A stretch of 64,000 bases of DNA, taken from NCBI RefSeq assembly GCF_017303155.1, contig NZ_JAEKJR010000001.1:620001-684000 (forward strand). Direction: 5' to 3'. Shown here one piece after another: positions 1-9,893 of this stretch. The translations under genes and the position numbers were made by a program. The stretch comes from Microbulbifer salipaludis (lineage in GTDB: Bacteria; Pseudomonadota; Gammaproteobacteria; Pseudomonadales; Cellvibrionaceae). The notes below the pieces were generated by a model. That model saw only the letters and a program-made list of their open reading frames with translations, ran no database searches and was not told the origin of the DNA. Each line of letters opens with the position of its first letter. The first letter of the stretch is position 1.

Positions 1-612
1 GTTCAGCAGGGTGCGGTTGTTGGTGCCCACGTCCAGGGTGACCGGCAGGGTGTAGGCTGGGCTGATGCCGCCACAGGCGGTGTACAGCGACAGCTTGCCG
101 ATGGGGATGCCCATCCCGCCGATCCCCTGGTCGCCGAGGCCGAGGATTCGCTCGCCGTCGGTGACCACGATCACCTTCACATTCTCCTTGGTGGCGCTGC
201 GCAGGATGTCGTCCATGTGCTTGCGGTCCGGATAGGACACAAACAGGCCGCGGTGATTGCGGTAGATGTTGGAGAACTCCTCACAGGCGGCACCCACCGT
301 CGGCGTGTAGATAATCGGCAGCATCTCTTCGATATGCTGCTCGATCAGGCGGAAGAACAGTGTCTCGTTGTCGTCCTGGATCGCACGCAGGTAAATGTGG
401 CGCTCCAGGTCGGTGCGGCACTGCTGGTACTGGTGGTAGGCGCGGCGCACCTGCTCGGTAATGGATTCCACGTTGTTGGGCAGCAGGCCAATCAGGTTGA
501 ACTCGATGCGCTCCTGCAGGGAGAAGGCACTACCCTTGTTGAGCAATGGGATTTCCAGCAGGGAGGGACCGGCATGGGGGATATACAGTGGACGTTTGTC
601 TTTCTGGCTCAT
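1..612 (-). CDS. maeA: NAD-dependent malic enzyme, 5' part (C-terminus outside window)
   Basis: The minus-strand reading frame starts at the ATG ending at 612 ([15 protein letters not shown]) and stays open for 204 codons to the window edge, so about one third of a usual ~560-residue malic enzyme is visible. The visible part matches the malic enzyme N-terminal domain: [20 protein letters not shown], the catalytic-region stretch [10 protein letters not shown], and [23 protein letters not shown] near the edge. The enzyme oxidatively decarboxylates malate to pyruvate in the cytosol; NAD preference is inferred from similarity to the SfcA/MaeA branch. The upstream Shine-Dalgarno is weak. With ppc and pckA in the same window it belongs to the C3/C4 node. 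Confidence 0.93.
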   Translation of the reverse strand, partial: MSQKDKRPLYIPHAGPSLLEIPLLNKGSAFSLQERIEFNLIGLLPNNVESITEQVRRAYHQYQQCRTDLERHIYLRAIQDDNETLFFRLIEQHIEEMLPIIYTPTVGAACEEFSNIYRNHRGLFVSYPDRKHMDDILRSATKENVKVIVVTDGERILGLGDQGIGGMGIPIGKLSLYTACGGISPAYTLPVTLDVGTNNRTLLN

Positions 613-674
613 AAAAACAGCAAGGAATTCGAAGTTGAAATTTGGGCTCTGCGCAGTGTTGCGCCTTGTCGTAT

Positions 675-706
675 AAGAGACGCACAAGAGGCGCACAAGA
701 GACGCG
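675..706. repeat. 11-bp tandem repeat, about 2.9 units
   Basis: The unit AAGAGRCGCAC repeats head to tail between the divergently oriented maeA and thioesterase genes. It lies in the 5' flank of maeA. No function can be read from it; it could be slippage-prone spacer DNA. Confidence 0.6.
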
Positions 707-871
707 CTACGGGCTCTTTGTAGCGTAGCGGATCAGGGGCCGGCATTTTACGCTGGAGTGACGCTATGTGTCTTTTGAATTGGCGAAAACGCCCGCCGTT
801 TCGGCCCCACTGGCCCATATCGCGCAGGGCTGCTTAAATGACGGCCTTTCCATCCGCAAATGAGGACACCG

Positions 872-1261
872 ATGTTCACTTACCAGGTCGAGCCACGCTT
901 CAGCGAAACCGACGCCCTCGGGCATATCAACAATACGGTCGTGCCCGTATGGTTCGAGCAGGGGCGCACGCCCATTTTCCAGCTGTTCAACCCCGAGCTC
1001 AATCTGCGCCAGTGGAACCTGATCCTGAAAAAGATGGAAGTGGATTTTGTGGCCCAGATCTACCTGTATTCACCGGTGGAGATCCGCACCACCCTGAGCG
1101 CCGTGGGCAATACTTCGATGACTATTCACCAGGAGATCTGGCAAAACGAAAAGCTGGTGGCGCAGGGGGATTGCGTGATGGTGCACTTCGATTACCAGAA
1201 GCAGACGAAGGCGCCGATTCCGGACGAGGTGCGGGAAAAGCTGATCCCGCATCTTGCCTGA
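872..1261 (+). CDS. Acyl-CoA thioesterase, 4HBT hotdog-fold family
   Basis: This is a 129-residue single-domain hotdog protein. The N-terminus FSETDALGHINN is the 4-hydroxybenzoyl-CoA thioesterase/YbgC-FadM signature, with the catalytic Asp and the GH-NN motif. Such enzymes hydrolyse acyl-CoA thioesters in the cytosol; the substrate cannot be read from sequence. An in-frame ATG exists at 860, but the ATG at 872 has a GAGG box six bases upstream and gives the usual family start (MFTYQVEPRFSETDALGH), so 872 is preferred. It is monocistronic and convergent with the diguanylate cyclase gene. Confidence 0.88.
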   Translation: MFTYQVEPRFSETDALGHINNTVVPVWFEQGRTPIFQLFNPELNLRQWNLILKKMEVDFVAQIYLYSPVEIRTTLSAVGNTSMTIHQEIWQNEKLVAQGDCVMVHFDYQKQTKAPIPDEVREKLIPHLA

Positions 1262-1287
1262 GTGGATGTTACGGGGATTGAGAATGA

Positions 1288-2388
1288 CTAGGCGCCAACC
1301 ACCTGGTTGCGCCCGGCCGTCTTGGCGCGGTACATGCGTGAATCCGCCTCTGCCAGCAGGTGGCTGTGGTTCGGTTCCGCCGCACCGCCCTCGGCCACGC
1401 CAAAACTGATGGAGATGCGCGCACTCTCCGCATAGCTGTCACTGAGCGCCGCGACTTTTTTACGCAATTTTTCCGCCAGTATGCCGCCGCCTTCGACGTC
1501 CGTATTCGGCAGCAGGATCAGAAATTCCTCACCGCCCCAGCGTGCGACTATGTCGTCGCTGCGGGTGTTCTCCCGCAACACCTTTGCCACATCCTGCAAA
1601 ACGCGGTCACCGAAACTGTGCCCAAAGGTATCGTTGATGGTCTTGAAGTTGTCCAGGTCGCCAATCAGCACCGAGTAACGCCCGGCCAGCTCCCGGTTGC
1701 GACGCTCCAGCTCGGAAATGGCCTTGTAGGCTTCGCGGCGGTTGGACAGCCCGGTCAGGGCATCGGTACAGGCGTGATTCTCCAGCTCCGCGGTGAGCTG
1801 GTGCAGCATCTTTTGTGTCTGGTGGCGGCTGCTGTCGAGAATCGCGGTCAGCGCGGTTAGCGCGCCGAACACGGCAATAAAGCGCGCGCGGTGAGCGGTA
1901 TCGTATTGCGCCAGCAGGCCGGGGAAGTCCGGGTAGAACAGGATCAGTGCGGTTGCACCACCAATACCGGCGAGGGTGACCGTGCCCCATTTATAGCCGT
2001 ACAGGTTGATGAACCCCGGCACCAGCATCACCGCCCACATCAAGCCGGTGTTGTTCACGCCGCCCGACAACAGCAGGTAGAAATAGAGCACCAGGAGCAG
2101 GGCGCCCACCAGCAGCGGCGTCTTGCGGCTCGGGCCCGCCACGTTCACGCCGATGTAGGCCAGCAGGATGATGCCCGCAACCGCGAACAGTGTGGTGGCC
2201 AGAAATAGATCGGCGCCCATCAGTGCGATCACGCCCATGGCACCGGTAATGGCCAGGGAAAAAATTAGCATGTAGCCGGAGGCCTGGATGCGGCGGCGCA
2301 GCTCCAGACCCCGTACACGGCTGATCGGATCGGTGCTGTTGGTGTCGCGATCGTGCGCGCTACTGGTCGATGTCGCTGCGAATTCCAT
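1288..2388 (-). CDS. Membrane-bound diguanylate cyclase (GGDEF)
   Basis: The protein has 366 residues. Several hydrophobic membrane segments fill residues about 37-185 and a GGDEF domain fills about 205-366. The active-site motif is GGEEF at 285-289, with the metal/substrate segment GDLDNFKTIND at 243-253. An inhibitory I-site RSDD (RxxD) lies at 276-279, exactly five residues before GGEEF, so product feedback inhibition is expected. It makes cyclic di-GMP from two GTP at the inner face of the cytoplasmic membrane. There is no EAL domain and no recognisable periplasmic sensor, so the input signal is unknown. The start ATG at 2388 is the only reasonable one. Confidence 0.92.
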   Translation of the reverse strand: MEFAATSTSSAHDRDTNSTDPISRVRGLELRRRIQASGYMLIFSLAITGAMGVIALMGADLFLATTLFAVAGIILLAYIGVNVAGPSRKTPLLVGALLLVLYFYLLLSGGVNNTGLMWAVMLVPGFINLYGYKWGTVTLAGIGGATALILFYPDFPGLLAQYDTAHRARFIAVFGALTALTAILDSSRHQTQKMLHQLTAELENHACTDALTGLSNRREAYKAISELERRNRELAGRYSVLIGDLDNFKTINDTFGHSFGDRVLQDVAKVLRENTRSDDIVARWGGEEFLILLPNTDVEGGGILAEKLRKKVAALSDSYAESARISISFGVAEGGAAEPNHSHLLAEADSRMYRAKTAGRNQVVGA

Positions 2389-2704
2389 AATCTCAATAAT
2401 GCGTTCCGGCCAACTACATCGGGCAGGTGATACCAGTCCCGGTAGAGGGACGCCAGCGGGCTATAGTAAAGGCGAACGGGTTTGGCGCAGAGAGTGCCGT
2501 GGGGCGCGGTCAACCGATTTGTGATGCTGTTCTCAATATTGGGGGAGGCTCCGGTCAGTAAGTACTCGCCGTTGCCAGAGTGCCCGCCGGCTCGAGAGTT
2601 CGTTGTCGGCCCGCCGGTACTATTCGTGCAAAATCTGCTCCACCTGAGGCGTGGGTTTTGCGTGTCATCAATTTAATGTGTCTTAACTGGGGCCTGGCCT
2701 GGCG
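2389..2704. other. Divergent intergenic region with a CRP-like half-matched palindrome
   Basis: No gene is convincing in these 316 bases; the short ORFs lack Shine-Dalgarno sequences and family resemblance. It is the shared upstream region of the diguanylate cyclase (minus) and the VIT-type transporter (plus). At 2520-2535 there is TGTGATGCTGTTCTCA, which matches the CRP core TGTGA-N6-TCACA at 9 of 10 positions. Confidence 0.4.
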
Positions 2705-3463
2705 ATGAATACCTCCCGACGTCGACAACTGCAGCGTGAGCATCAGCCGGACAACATTGCGCGCCGCCTTGCCATGCCTCCCAGGCCCGAGCGCCTGTCG
2801 GATATGGTGCTGGGTGGGATTGATGGCTGTATCACCACGTTTGCCATTGCTGCCGGTGCGTTTGGGGCTGGTTTTTCGCCACTGGTGGTGCTTGTTATGG
2901 GCATGGCCAATCTGTTGGCCGACGGTATTAGCATGGCCGTGAGCAATTATGAAGCGGTCAACGCACAGCAGCGCTTTGTGGAAAATGCCCGCCGTACCGA
3001 AGAGGAGCATATCCACTTGGTACCCGAAGGGGAGCGGGAAGAAGTGCGGCAGATCTACGCGAGAAAGGGCTTCAGTGGCGAAAGCCTCGAGCAGATTGTG
3101 GACAAGGTCACCGCCAACCGGGGCCTGTGGATAGATACCATGCTGAGTGAAGAGTACGGGCTCAGTCGCGTTGCGCCGAATCCACTGGCCTCTGCATGGT
3201 GGACGTTTGTCGCCTTTATCGTGGTGGGGGTGATTCCGTTACTGCCATTTCTGGTGCCCGGGTTGGCGTTCTCCCAGCAATTCATTGTCAGCAGCCTGCT
3301 GGCGGGGCTGGTGTTTTTCGCCATTGGCCTGCTGAAGGGGTGGGTTTACCGCAGCTCGCTGTTGCGAGCGGGCTTGACCACCTTTCTACTGGGCGGCTGT
3401 GCGGCGGCGGTGGCCTTTATCGTGGGGCATCTGGTGCAACAGGCATTTGGTGGCCTCGGGTAA
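2705..3463 (+). CDS. VIT1/CCC1-family iron or manganese transporter
   Basis: The protein has 252 residues. Residues 32-60 carry the family signature (LSDMVLGGIDGCITTFAI then GMANLLADGISMAVSNY) with the conserved Asp and Gly of the first membrane segments. A cytosolic acidic helical region follows (EEEH, EGEREEVRQIY, with several metal-ligand-type Glu residues), and the C-terminal half adds about three membrane helices, giving the five-helix VIT fold. Family members export Fe2+ or Mn2+ from the cytosol. No metal regulator is adjacent. The start at 2705 has only a weak Shine-Dalgarno but fits the family length. Confidence 0.88.
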   Translation: MNTSRRRQLQREHQPDNIARRLAMPPRPERLSDMVLGGIDGCITTFAIAAGAFGAGFSPLVVLVMGMANLLADGISMAVSNYEAVNAQQRFVENARRTEEEHIHLVPEGEREEVRQIYARKGFSGESLEQIVDKVTANRGLWIDTMLSEEYGLSRVAPNPLASAWWTFVAFIVVGVIPLLPFLVPGLAFSQQFIVSSLLAGLVFFAIGLLKGWVYRSSLLRAGLTTFLLGGCAAAVAFIVGHLVQQAFGGLG

Positions 3464-3613
3464 ACACGCGTTGCGCAAGCACAGGTATAACAGCATGCGG
3501 TGCGTTTCCTCTGTGGGGCGGCGGGATTGACGGATTGCCGATACTGCGTTTTTTCGCCATGATCATCCACTGTTTTCCGCACCGCCTAACTCAGAATCAG
3601 GAATACTCTCCGC

Positions 3614-4180
3614 ATGAAACTCTATGGAAGCTTTACCTCGCCGTATGTTCGCCATTGCCGTATCGCGTTAATGCAATCAGGGCTCGATTGGGAAATGGTC
3701 GAACTGGATATCCATGGAAACGAGGCGCCGGGTACGCCCACCTTGCGGGTGCCCTTCCTGGAAGACGGCGCACTGAAATTGACCGACTCCACACCCATTG
3801 TGAAATACGTGCGGGAAAAAGCGGGTCAGGTCTTCATTCCGGATGCGCAGGACCTCGATCGCTATTGCCTCGCCAATACCCTGCTCGACTCGGCCATTAA
3901 CCTGTTCCTGCTGGAGCGCAGTGGCTTGGATCTGAACGCCAATGCCTATACCCGCCGGCAGCAGCTGCGCATCGAGCGGATTCTTGCTGAGCTGGATTCG
4001 GCGCCGCTACCGCAAGTGGGTGAGCTGGATGACGCGGATTATCGGGTAGCGGTCGGCGTTGCCTGGGGGCAATTCCGCAACCGCTTTTCCATCGATGGTC
4101 GCGATAACCTGCAGCGCCTGCTGGATATCGCTGACCAGGATCCAACCTTTGCCGACAGCGCACCCACTATCAGCGCCTGA
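3614..4180 (+). CDS. Glutathione S-transferase family protein
   Basis: The protein has 188 residues. The N-terminal thioredoxin-like domain begins MKLYGSFTSPYVRHCRIAL, with the SPYV segment typical of the glutathione site, and residues 47-60 hold the cis-Pro and glutathione-binding segment (RVPFLEDG, LTDSTPIVKY). An all-helical C-terminal domain follows but is shorter than in classical 200-220-residue GSTs. A cytosolic glutathione-conjugating or thiol-reductase role is likely; the substrate is unknown. It stands alone. Confidence 0.85.
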   Translation: MKLYGSFTSPYVRHCRIALMQSGLDWEMVELDIHGNEAPGTPTLRVPFLEDGALKLTDSTPIVKYVREKAGQVFIPDAQDLDRYCLANTLLDSAINLFLLERSGLDLNANAYTRRQQLRIERILAELDSAPLPQVGELDDADYRVAVGVAWGQFRNRFSIDGRDNLQRLLDIADQDPTFADSAPTISA

Positions 4181-4307
4181 GTATACCTGTCGCTTTTCGG
4201 GAGCCTTTCGGTCAAGTAGTCGCGCATATTTTGTTGTGGACGCGGGCTTCGACGACGGGTTCCATATCGCGAGCAGTGCCGCGCCGGAATTGGAAGTGCG
4301 CTTTTAA
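4181..4307 (+). pseudogene. Possible C-terminal remnant of an outer-membrane-type protein
   Basis: The frame ending at TAA 4305-4307 reads as plausible protein only in its last ~26 codons (FVVDAGFDDGFHIASS then APELEVRF) and ends in Phe, as OM barrel proteins do. It has no start of its own: upstream the same frame runs into the GST gene out of phase. A terminator follows directly. This fits the tail of a deleted gene, but the stretch is too short for certainty and could be chance. Confidence 0.3.
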
Positions 4308-4319
4308 TAAAACGTAAGT

Positions 4320-4350
4320 AAAAAACGGGGCCAAGTGGCCCCATTTTTTT
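4320..4350. terminator. Bidirectional intrinsic terminator
   Basis: The stem GGGGCC (4327-4332) pairs with GGCCCC (4337-4342) around a 4-nt loop, with six A before and seven T after (4344-4350). It sits after the possible gene remnant and downstream of the GST gene. Confidence 0.7.
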
Positions 4351-4881
4351 GACCAATAAATTCGGAAATTCGGATCGCGTAAAGAAGTTGATGCCGTTCC
4401 AATGCGGCGCGCTATAAATTTCGCGCCAATTCGCACCAAAGAGTTGCGCCCGATAAGCCTGCGCATGATTTTGGTGCGCGCTGGAATCGCTCGCTGCAAA
4501 ATGCAGCATGGATAAATACGTAAGCGGCAACGCCACCTGAAATTTTTCGGGGCCGCGAAAAAACTAAATGAAGACGGAATTTCTGTCGTCGGAAGAGTTA
4601 GCGGAAGTCGACGATGAATTGTGTGAGCTGTCGACGAATACCCGAAGATACGCGCTTTTCCGACTTTGTCAAATGTACTGTCTTTGATGGCTCTCGTGAT
4701 ATTTATTATTAATTTGGCAAATAGGCTTTTGTGTAGACTTAACGACAATAATGTTTTTCAATAAATCTGTTCTTAGGGGTGAATGCCTCACCTTTTACGT
4801 ACATTGTGACAATTTCGCGAATTTAACCTCTACGTCGAAATTTTGCTCCACAAAAAAATAAACGCCAAACGGAGAGATACT
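4351..4881. other. Long upstream region of the TonB-dependent receptor gene
   Basis: About 530 A+T-richer bases precede the receptor start. A doubtful 39-codon ORF (4568-4687) is the only coding candidate, and a longer minus-strand frame here lacks protein character. No riboswitch fold or Fur box could be identified by eye. The region probably carries the receptor promoter. Confidence 0.45.
4568..4687 (+). CDS. Small ORF, 39 codons, doubtful
   Basis: ATG 4568 opens a 39-codon frame that begins MKTEFLSSEELAEVDDEL, acidic and helical-looking, then turns basic. Codon choice is compatible with coding, but there is no Shine-Dalgarno and no family I recognise. It could be a leader peptide, a gene remnant or chance. 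It lies in the 574-bp gap between the terminator at 4350 and the TonB receptor start. Confidence 0.22.
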   Translation: MKTEFLSSEELAEVDDELCELSTNTRRYALFRLCQMYCL

Positions 4882-7416
<2,535 letters not shown>

Positions 7417-7439
7417 TTCATTGCTCTGTTTTACAGGTT

Positions 7440-7470
7440 AAAAAAAAGCGCCCCTCGGGGCGCTTTTTTT
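7440..7470. terminator. Bidirectional terminator between TonB receptor and typA
   Basis: GCGCCCC (7448-7454) pairs with GGGGCGC (7457-7463), flanked by an A run and a T run of seven. It lies between two convergent genes and can serve both. Confidence 0.85.
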
Positions 7471-7485
7471 ATGTTCCTGCAAGTA

Positions 7486-9294
7486 TTACTTCTTGGCGCG
7501 CTTGCGCATGTTTTCCTGCAGGATCTTCTTGCGGATGCGGATGCTTTCCGGCGTCACTTCCACCAGCTCGTCGTCTTCGATGAATTCCAGTGCCTGCTCC
7601 AGGGTGTGACGGATGGGCGGTGACAGGGTCAGCGCATCGTCGGTACCGGAAGCGCGCACGTTGGTGAGCTGCTTGGCCTTGGTCGGGTTAACCACCAGGT
7701 CGTTGCCGCGGGAGTGAATGCCGATCACCTGGCCTTCATACACTTCCTCACCGTGGCCCAGGAACAGGCGGCCGCGATCTTGCAGGGCGAACAGGCCGTA
7801 GGCCAGGGTCTTGCCCTTGGTCATGGACACCAGTACACCGTTGATACGCTTGGCCACATCGCCCACCTTCACCGGACCGTAGTGGTCGAAGATGCTGGTC
7901 ATGATGCCGGAGCCACTGGTGATGGTCAGGAACTGGGAGCGGAAACCGATCATGCCGCGGGACGGTACGATAAAGGTCAGGCGCACGCGGCCCTTGCCGT
8001 CCGGTTCCATGTTGGTGAGGTCGGCCTTGCGCAGACCCAGCTCTTCCATGATTGGACCTTGGTGCTGCTCTTCAACGTCGATCACCACCTGCTCGTAAGG
8101 CTCGTGGATTTCGCCGTCGACTTCTTTCTGTACCACTTCCGGGCGGGATACACCCAGCTCGAAGCCTTCGCGACGCATGGATTCGATCAGGACCGACAGG
8201 TGCAGCTCACCGCGGCCGGAGACCTTGAACTTGTCCGGGGAATCGCCCTGCTCCACACGCAGTGCCACGTTGTGGATCAGCTCCTGGTCCAGGCGATCCT
8301 TGATGTTGCGCGAGGTTACGTATTTGCCTTCTTTACCGGCAAACGGTGAGTCGTTCACCTGGAAGGTCATGCTCACGGTGGGCTCGTCTACCGACAGCGG
8401 CGGCAGTGCTTCCGGGTGATCCGGGTTACACAGGGTATCGGAGATGTTCAGCTCGCCCACGCCAGTGATACACACGATATCGCCGGCGCTGGCCTGTTCC
8501 ACTTCCACGCGCTCCAGGCCCAGGTAACCCATGACCTGCAGTACCTTGGCTTTGCGCTTGTTCTCGTCGCGGTCGAGGATAACCACCTGCTGGTTCGGCT
8601 TCAGGGTACCGCGCTTGATGCGGCCCACGCCGATCACGCCCACATAGCTGTTGTAGTCCAGCGCAGAAATCTGCATCTGGAACGGGCCGTCCAGGTCGAC
8701 CTTGGGCGGCTCAACCTTGTCGACGATCATCTGGAACAGCGGGGTCATGTCGTCGGCCATATCGGTCTCGTCGAGGCCGGCAATACCGTTCAGGGCGGAA
8801 GCGTAGATGACCGGAAAGTCCAGCTGCTCTTCGGTGGCGCCGAGGCTGTCGAACAGGTCGAATACCTGATCCATTACCCAATCCGGACGCGCACCCGGGC
8901 GGTCGATCTTGTTGATCACCACGATGGGGTTCAGGCCCTGCTCAAAGGCCTTGGAGGTCACGAAACGGGTTTGCGGCATGGGGCCGTCTACCGCGTCCAC
9001 CAGCAGCAGTACCGAGTCCACCATGGACAGTACGCGCTCAACCTCACCGCCGAAGTCGGCGTGCCCGGGGGTGTCCACGATGTTGATGCGGTAATCGTTC
9101 CAGCGGATCGCGGTGTTCTTGGCGAGGATGGTAATACCGCGCTCTTTTTCCTGATCGTTGGAGTCCATCACGCGCTCGGAGTCGGCGCTGCGGCGGTCGA
9201 GAGTGCCGGACTGCTGCAGCAGCTTGTCCACCAGGGTGGTTTTGCCGTGGTCAACGTGGGCGATGATCGCGATATTGCGAAGATTGTCTATCAC
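7486..9294 (-). CDS. typA: Ribosome-associated GTPase TypA/BipA
   Basis: The protein has 602 residues, the normal TypA length. G1 is [10 protein letters not shown] near residue 13, the switch I region [13 protein letters not shown] follows, G3 is [14 protein letters not shown]4 is [13 protein letters not shown] and G5 is SALNG. Domain II, the EF-G-like domains III and V and the TypA-specific basic C-terminus ([17 protein letters not shown]) follow. This translational GTPase acts on the 50S subunit in assembly and stress adaptation. The start is GTG 9294 with AGAGG seven bases upstream. It is transcribed alone toward the shared terminator at 7440-7470. Confidence 0.97.
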   Translation of the reverse strand: MIDNLRNIAIIAHVDHGKTTLVDKLLQQSGTLDRRSADSERVMDSNDQEKERGITILAKNTAIRWNDYRINIVDTPGHADFGGEVERVLSMVDSVLLLVDAVDGPMPQTRFVTSKAFEQGLNPIVVINKIDRPGARPDWVMDQVFDLFDSLGATEEQLDFPVIYASALNGIAGLDETDMADDMTPLFQMIVDKVEPPKVDLDGPFQMQISALDYNSYVGVIGVGRIKRGTLKPNQQVVILDRDENKRKAKVLQVMGYLGLERVEVEQASAGDIVCITGVGELNISDTLCNPDHPEALPPLSVDEPTVSMTFQVNDSPFAGKEGKYVTSRNIKDRLDQELIHNVALRVEQGDSPDKFKVSGRGELHLSVLIESMRREGFELGVSRPEVVQKEVDGEIHEPYEQVVIDVEEQHQGPIMEELGLRKADLTNMEPDGKGRVRLTFIVPSRGMIGFRSQFLTITSGSGIMTSIFDHYGPVKVGDVAKRINGVLVSMTKGKTLAYGLFALQDRGRLFLGHGEEVYEGQVIGIHSRGNDLVVNPTKAKQLTNVRASGTDDALTLSPPIRHTLEQALEFIEDDELVEVTPESIRIRKKILQENMRKRAKK

Positions 9295-9581
9295 TGGGGG
9301 CCTCTGGGCGTATTGCGTGATTGGGGGTGGCTTCCCGCCAGTGCTAACTGGGCTAAAGAGTAGGAGTCACACCTGAGAATTTGGTTGGGCGGGGATGGGG
9401 CTGAGGTTTGGTACAGCGGCTATCCGGCCAAGGCGCGGCATTATAGAGGTGAAATGTGGCAATTGGGAGTTGATTTGGTGAAAATTTGTTCGGAAATGCG
9501 CGCCGCGGGGTGAAGTCAGCCGAAAAGGCGCTGACAGCGGAACCATACAGGGCTGAAATGCGGGTATTCAGAGAGAAGAGA

Positions 9582-9668
9582 TGGTGCCCAGGAGAAGACT
9601 TGAACTTCCACGACCGTAAGGTCACTAGCACCTGAAGCTAGCGCGTCTACCAATTCCGCCACCTGGGC
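9582..9668 (-). tRNA. tRNA-Leu, anticodon CAG
   Basis: On the minus strand the 87-nt sequence starts GCCCAGG and ends CCTGGGC-A-CCA, so the acceptor stem is complete and CCA is encoded. The anticodon stem CTAGC/GCTAG encloses the loop TTCAGGT, giving anticodon CAG. There is a long variable arm (class II) and GTTCAAGTC in the T arm, all typical of tRNA-Leu. Confidence 0.96.
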
Positions 9669-9794
9669 ATCAACGGCGTGTGCCGCTGAGGGTGCGCACT
9701 ATAGCGATTTTCTTGCGTGAGTCAATTGTCTGTTGTGACCCGGTAGTGCGCGCTGGATCGCCTGGAGAATTGCCGGGCTGTTTCATGCGAATCT

Positions 9795-9809
9795 TGTAGT
9801 TTTTTTACA
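9795..9809. promoter_or_regulatory. TGTA-N7-TACA operator candidate upstream of ppc
   Basis: TGTAGTTTTTTTACA lies 85 bases before the ppc start. The TGTA-N7-TACA shape resembles the palindromes described for HexR, a regulator of central carbon genes in gammaproteobacteria. The same 15-mer with one change occurs upstream of pckA (35622-35636). The HexR assignment is inference. Confidence 0.45.
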
Positions 9810-9893
9810 GAAGATGCCGTCAGGGCATCTCAAAGGCCCGCAAAATATGTAAAAATAACGCGAAAATTTATTCCGGCCAGGGGGAGATATTCC

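Noticed and set aside
4212..4748. 178-codon minus-strand frame in the gap before the TonB receptor
   Set aside because: It is crossed by a bidirectional terminator at 4320-4350, has no ribosome site, and its residues do not look like a folded protein.
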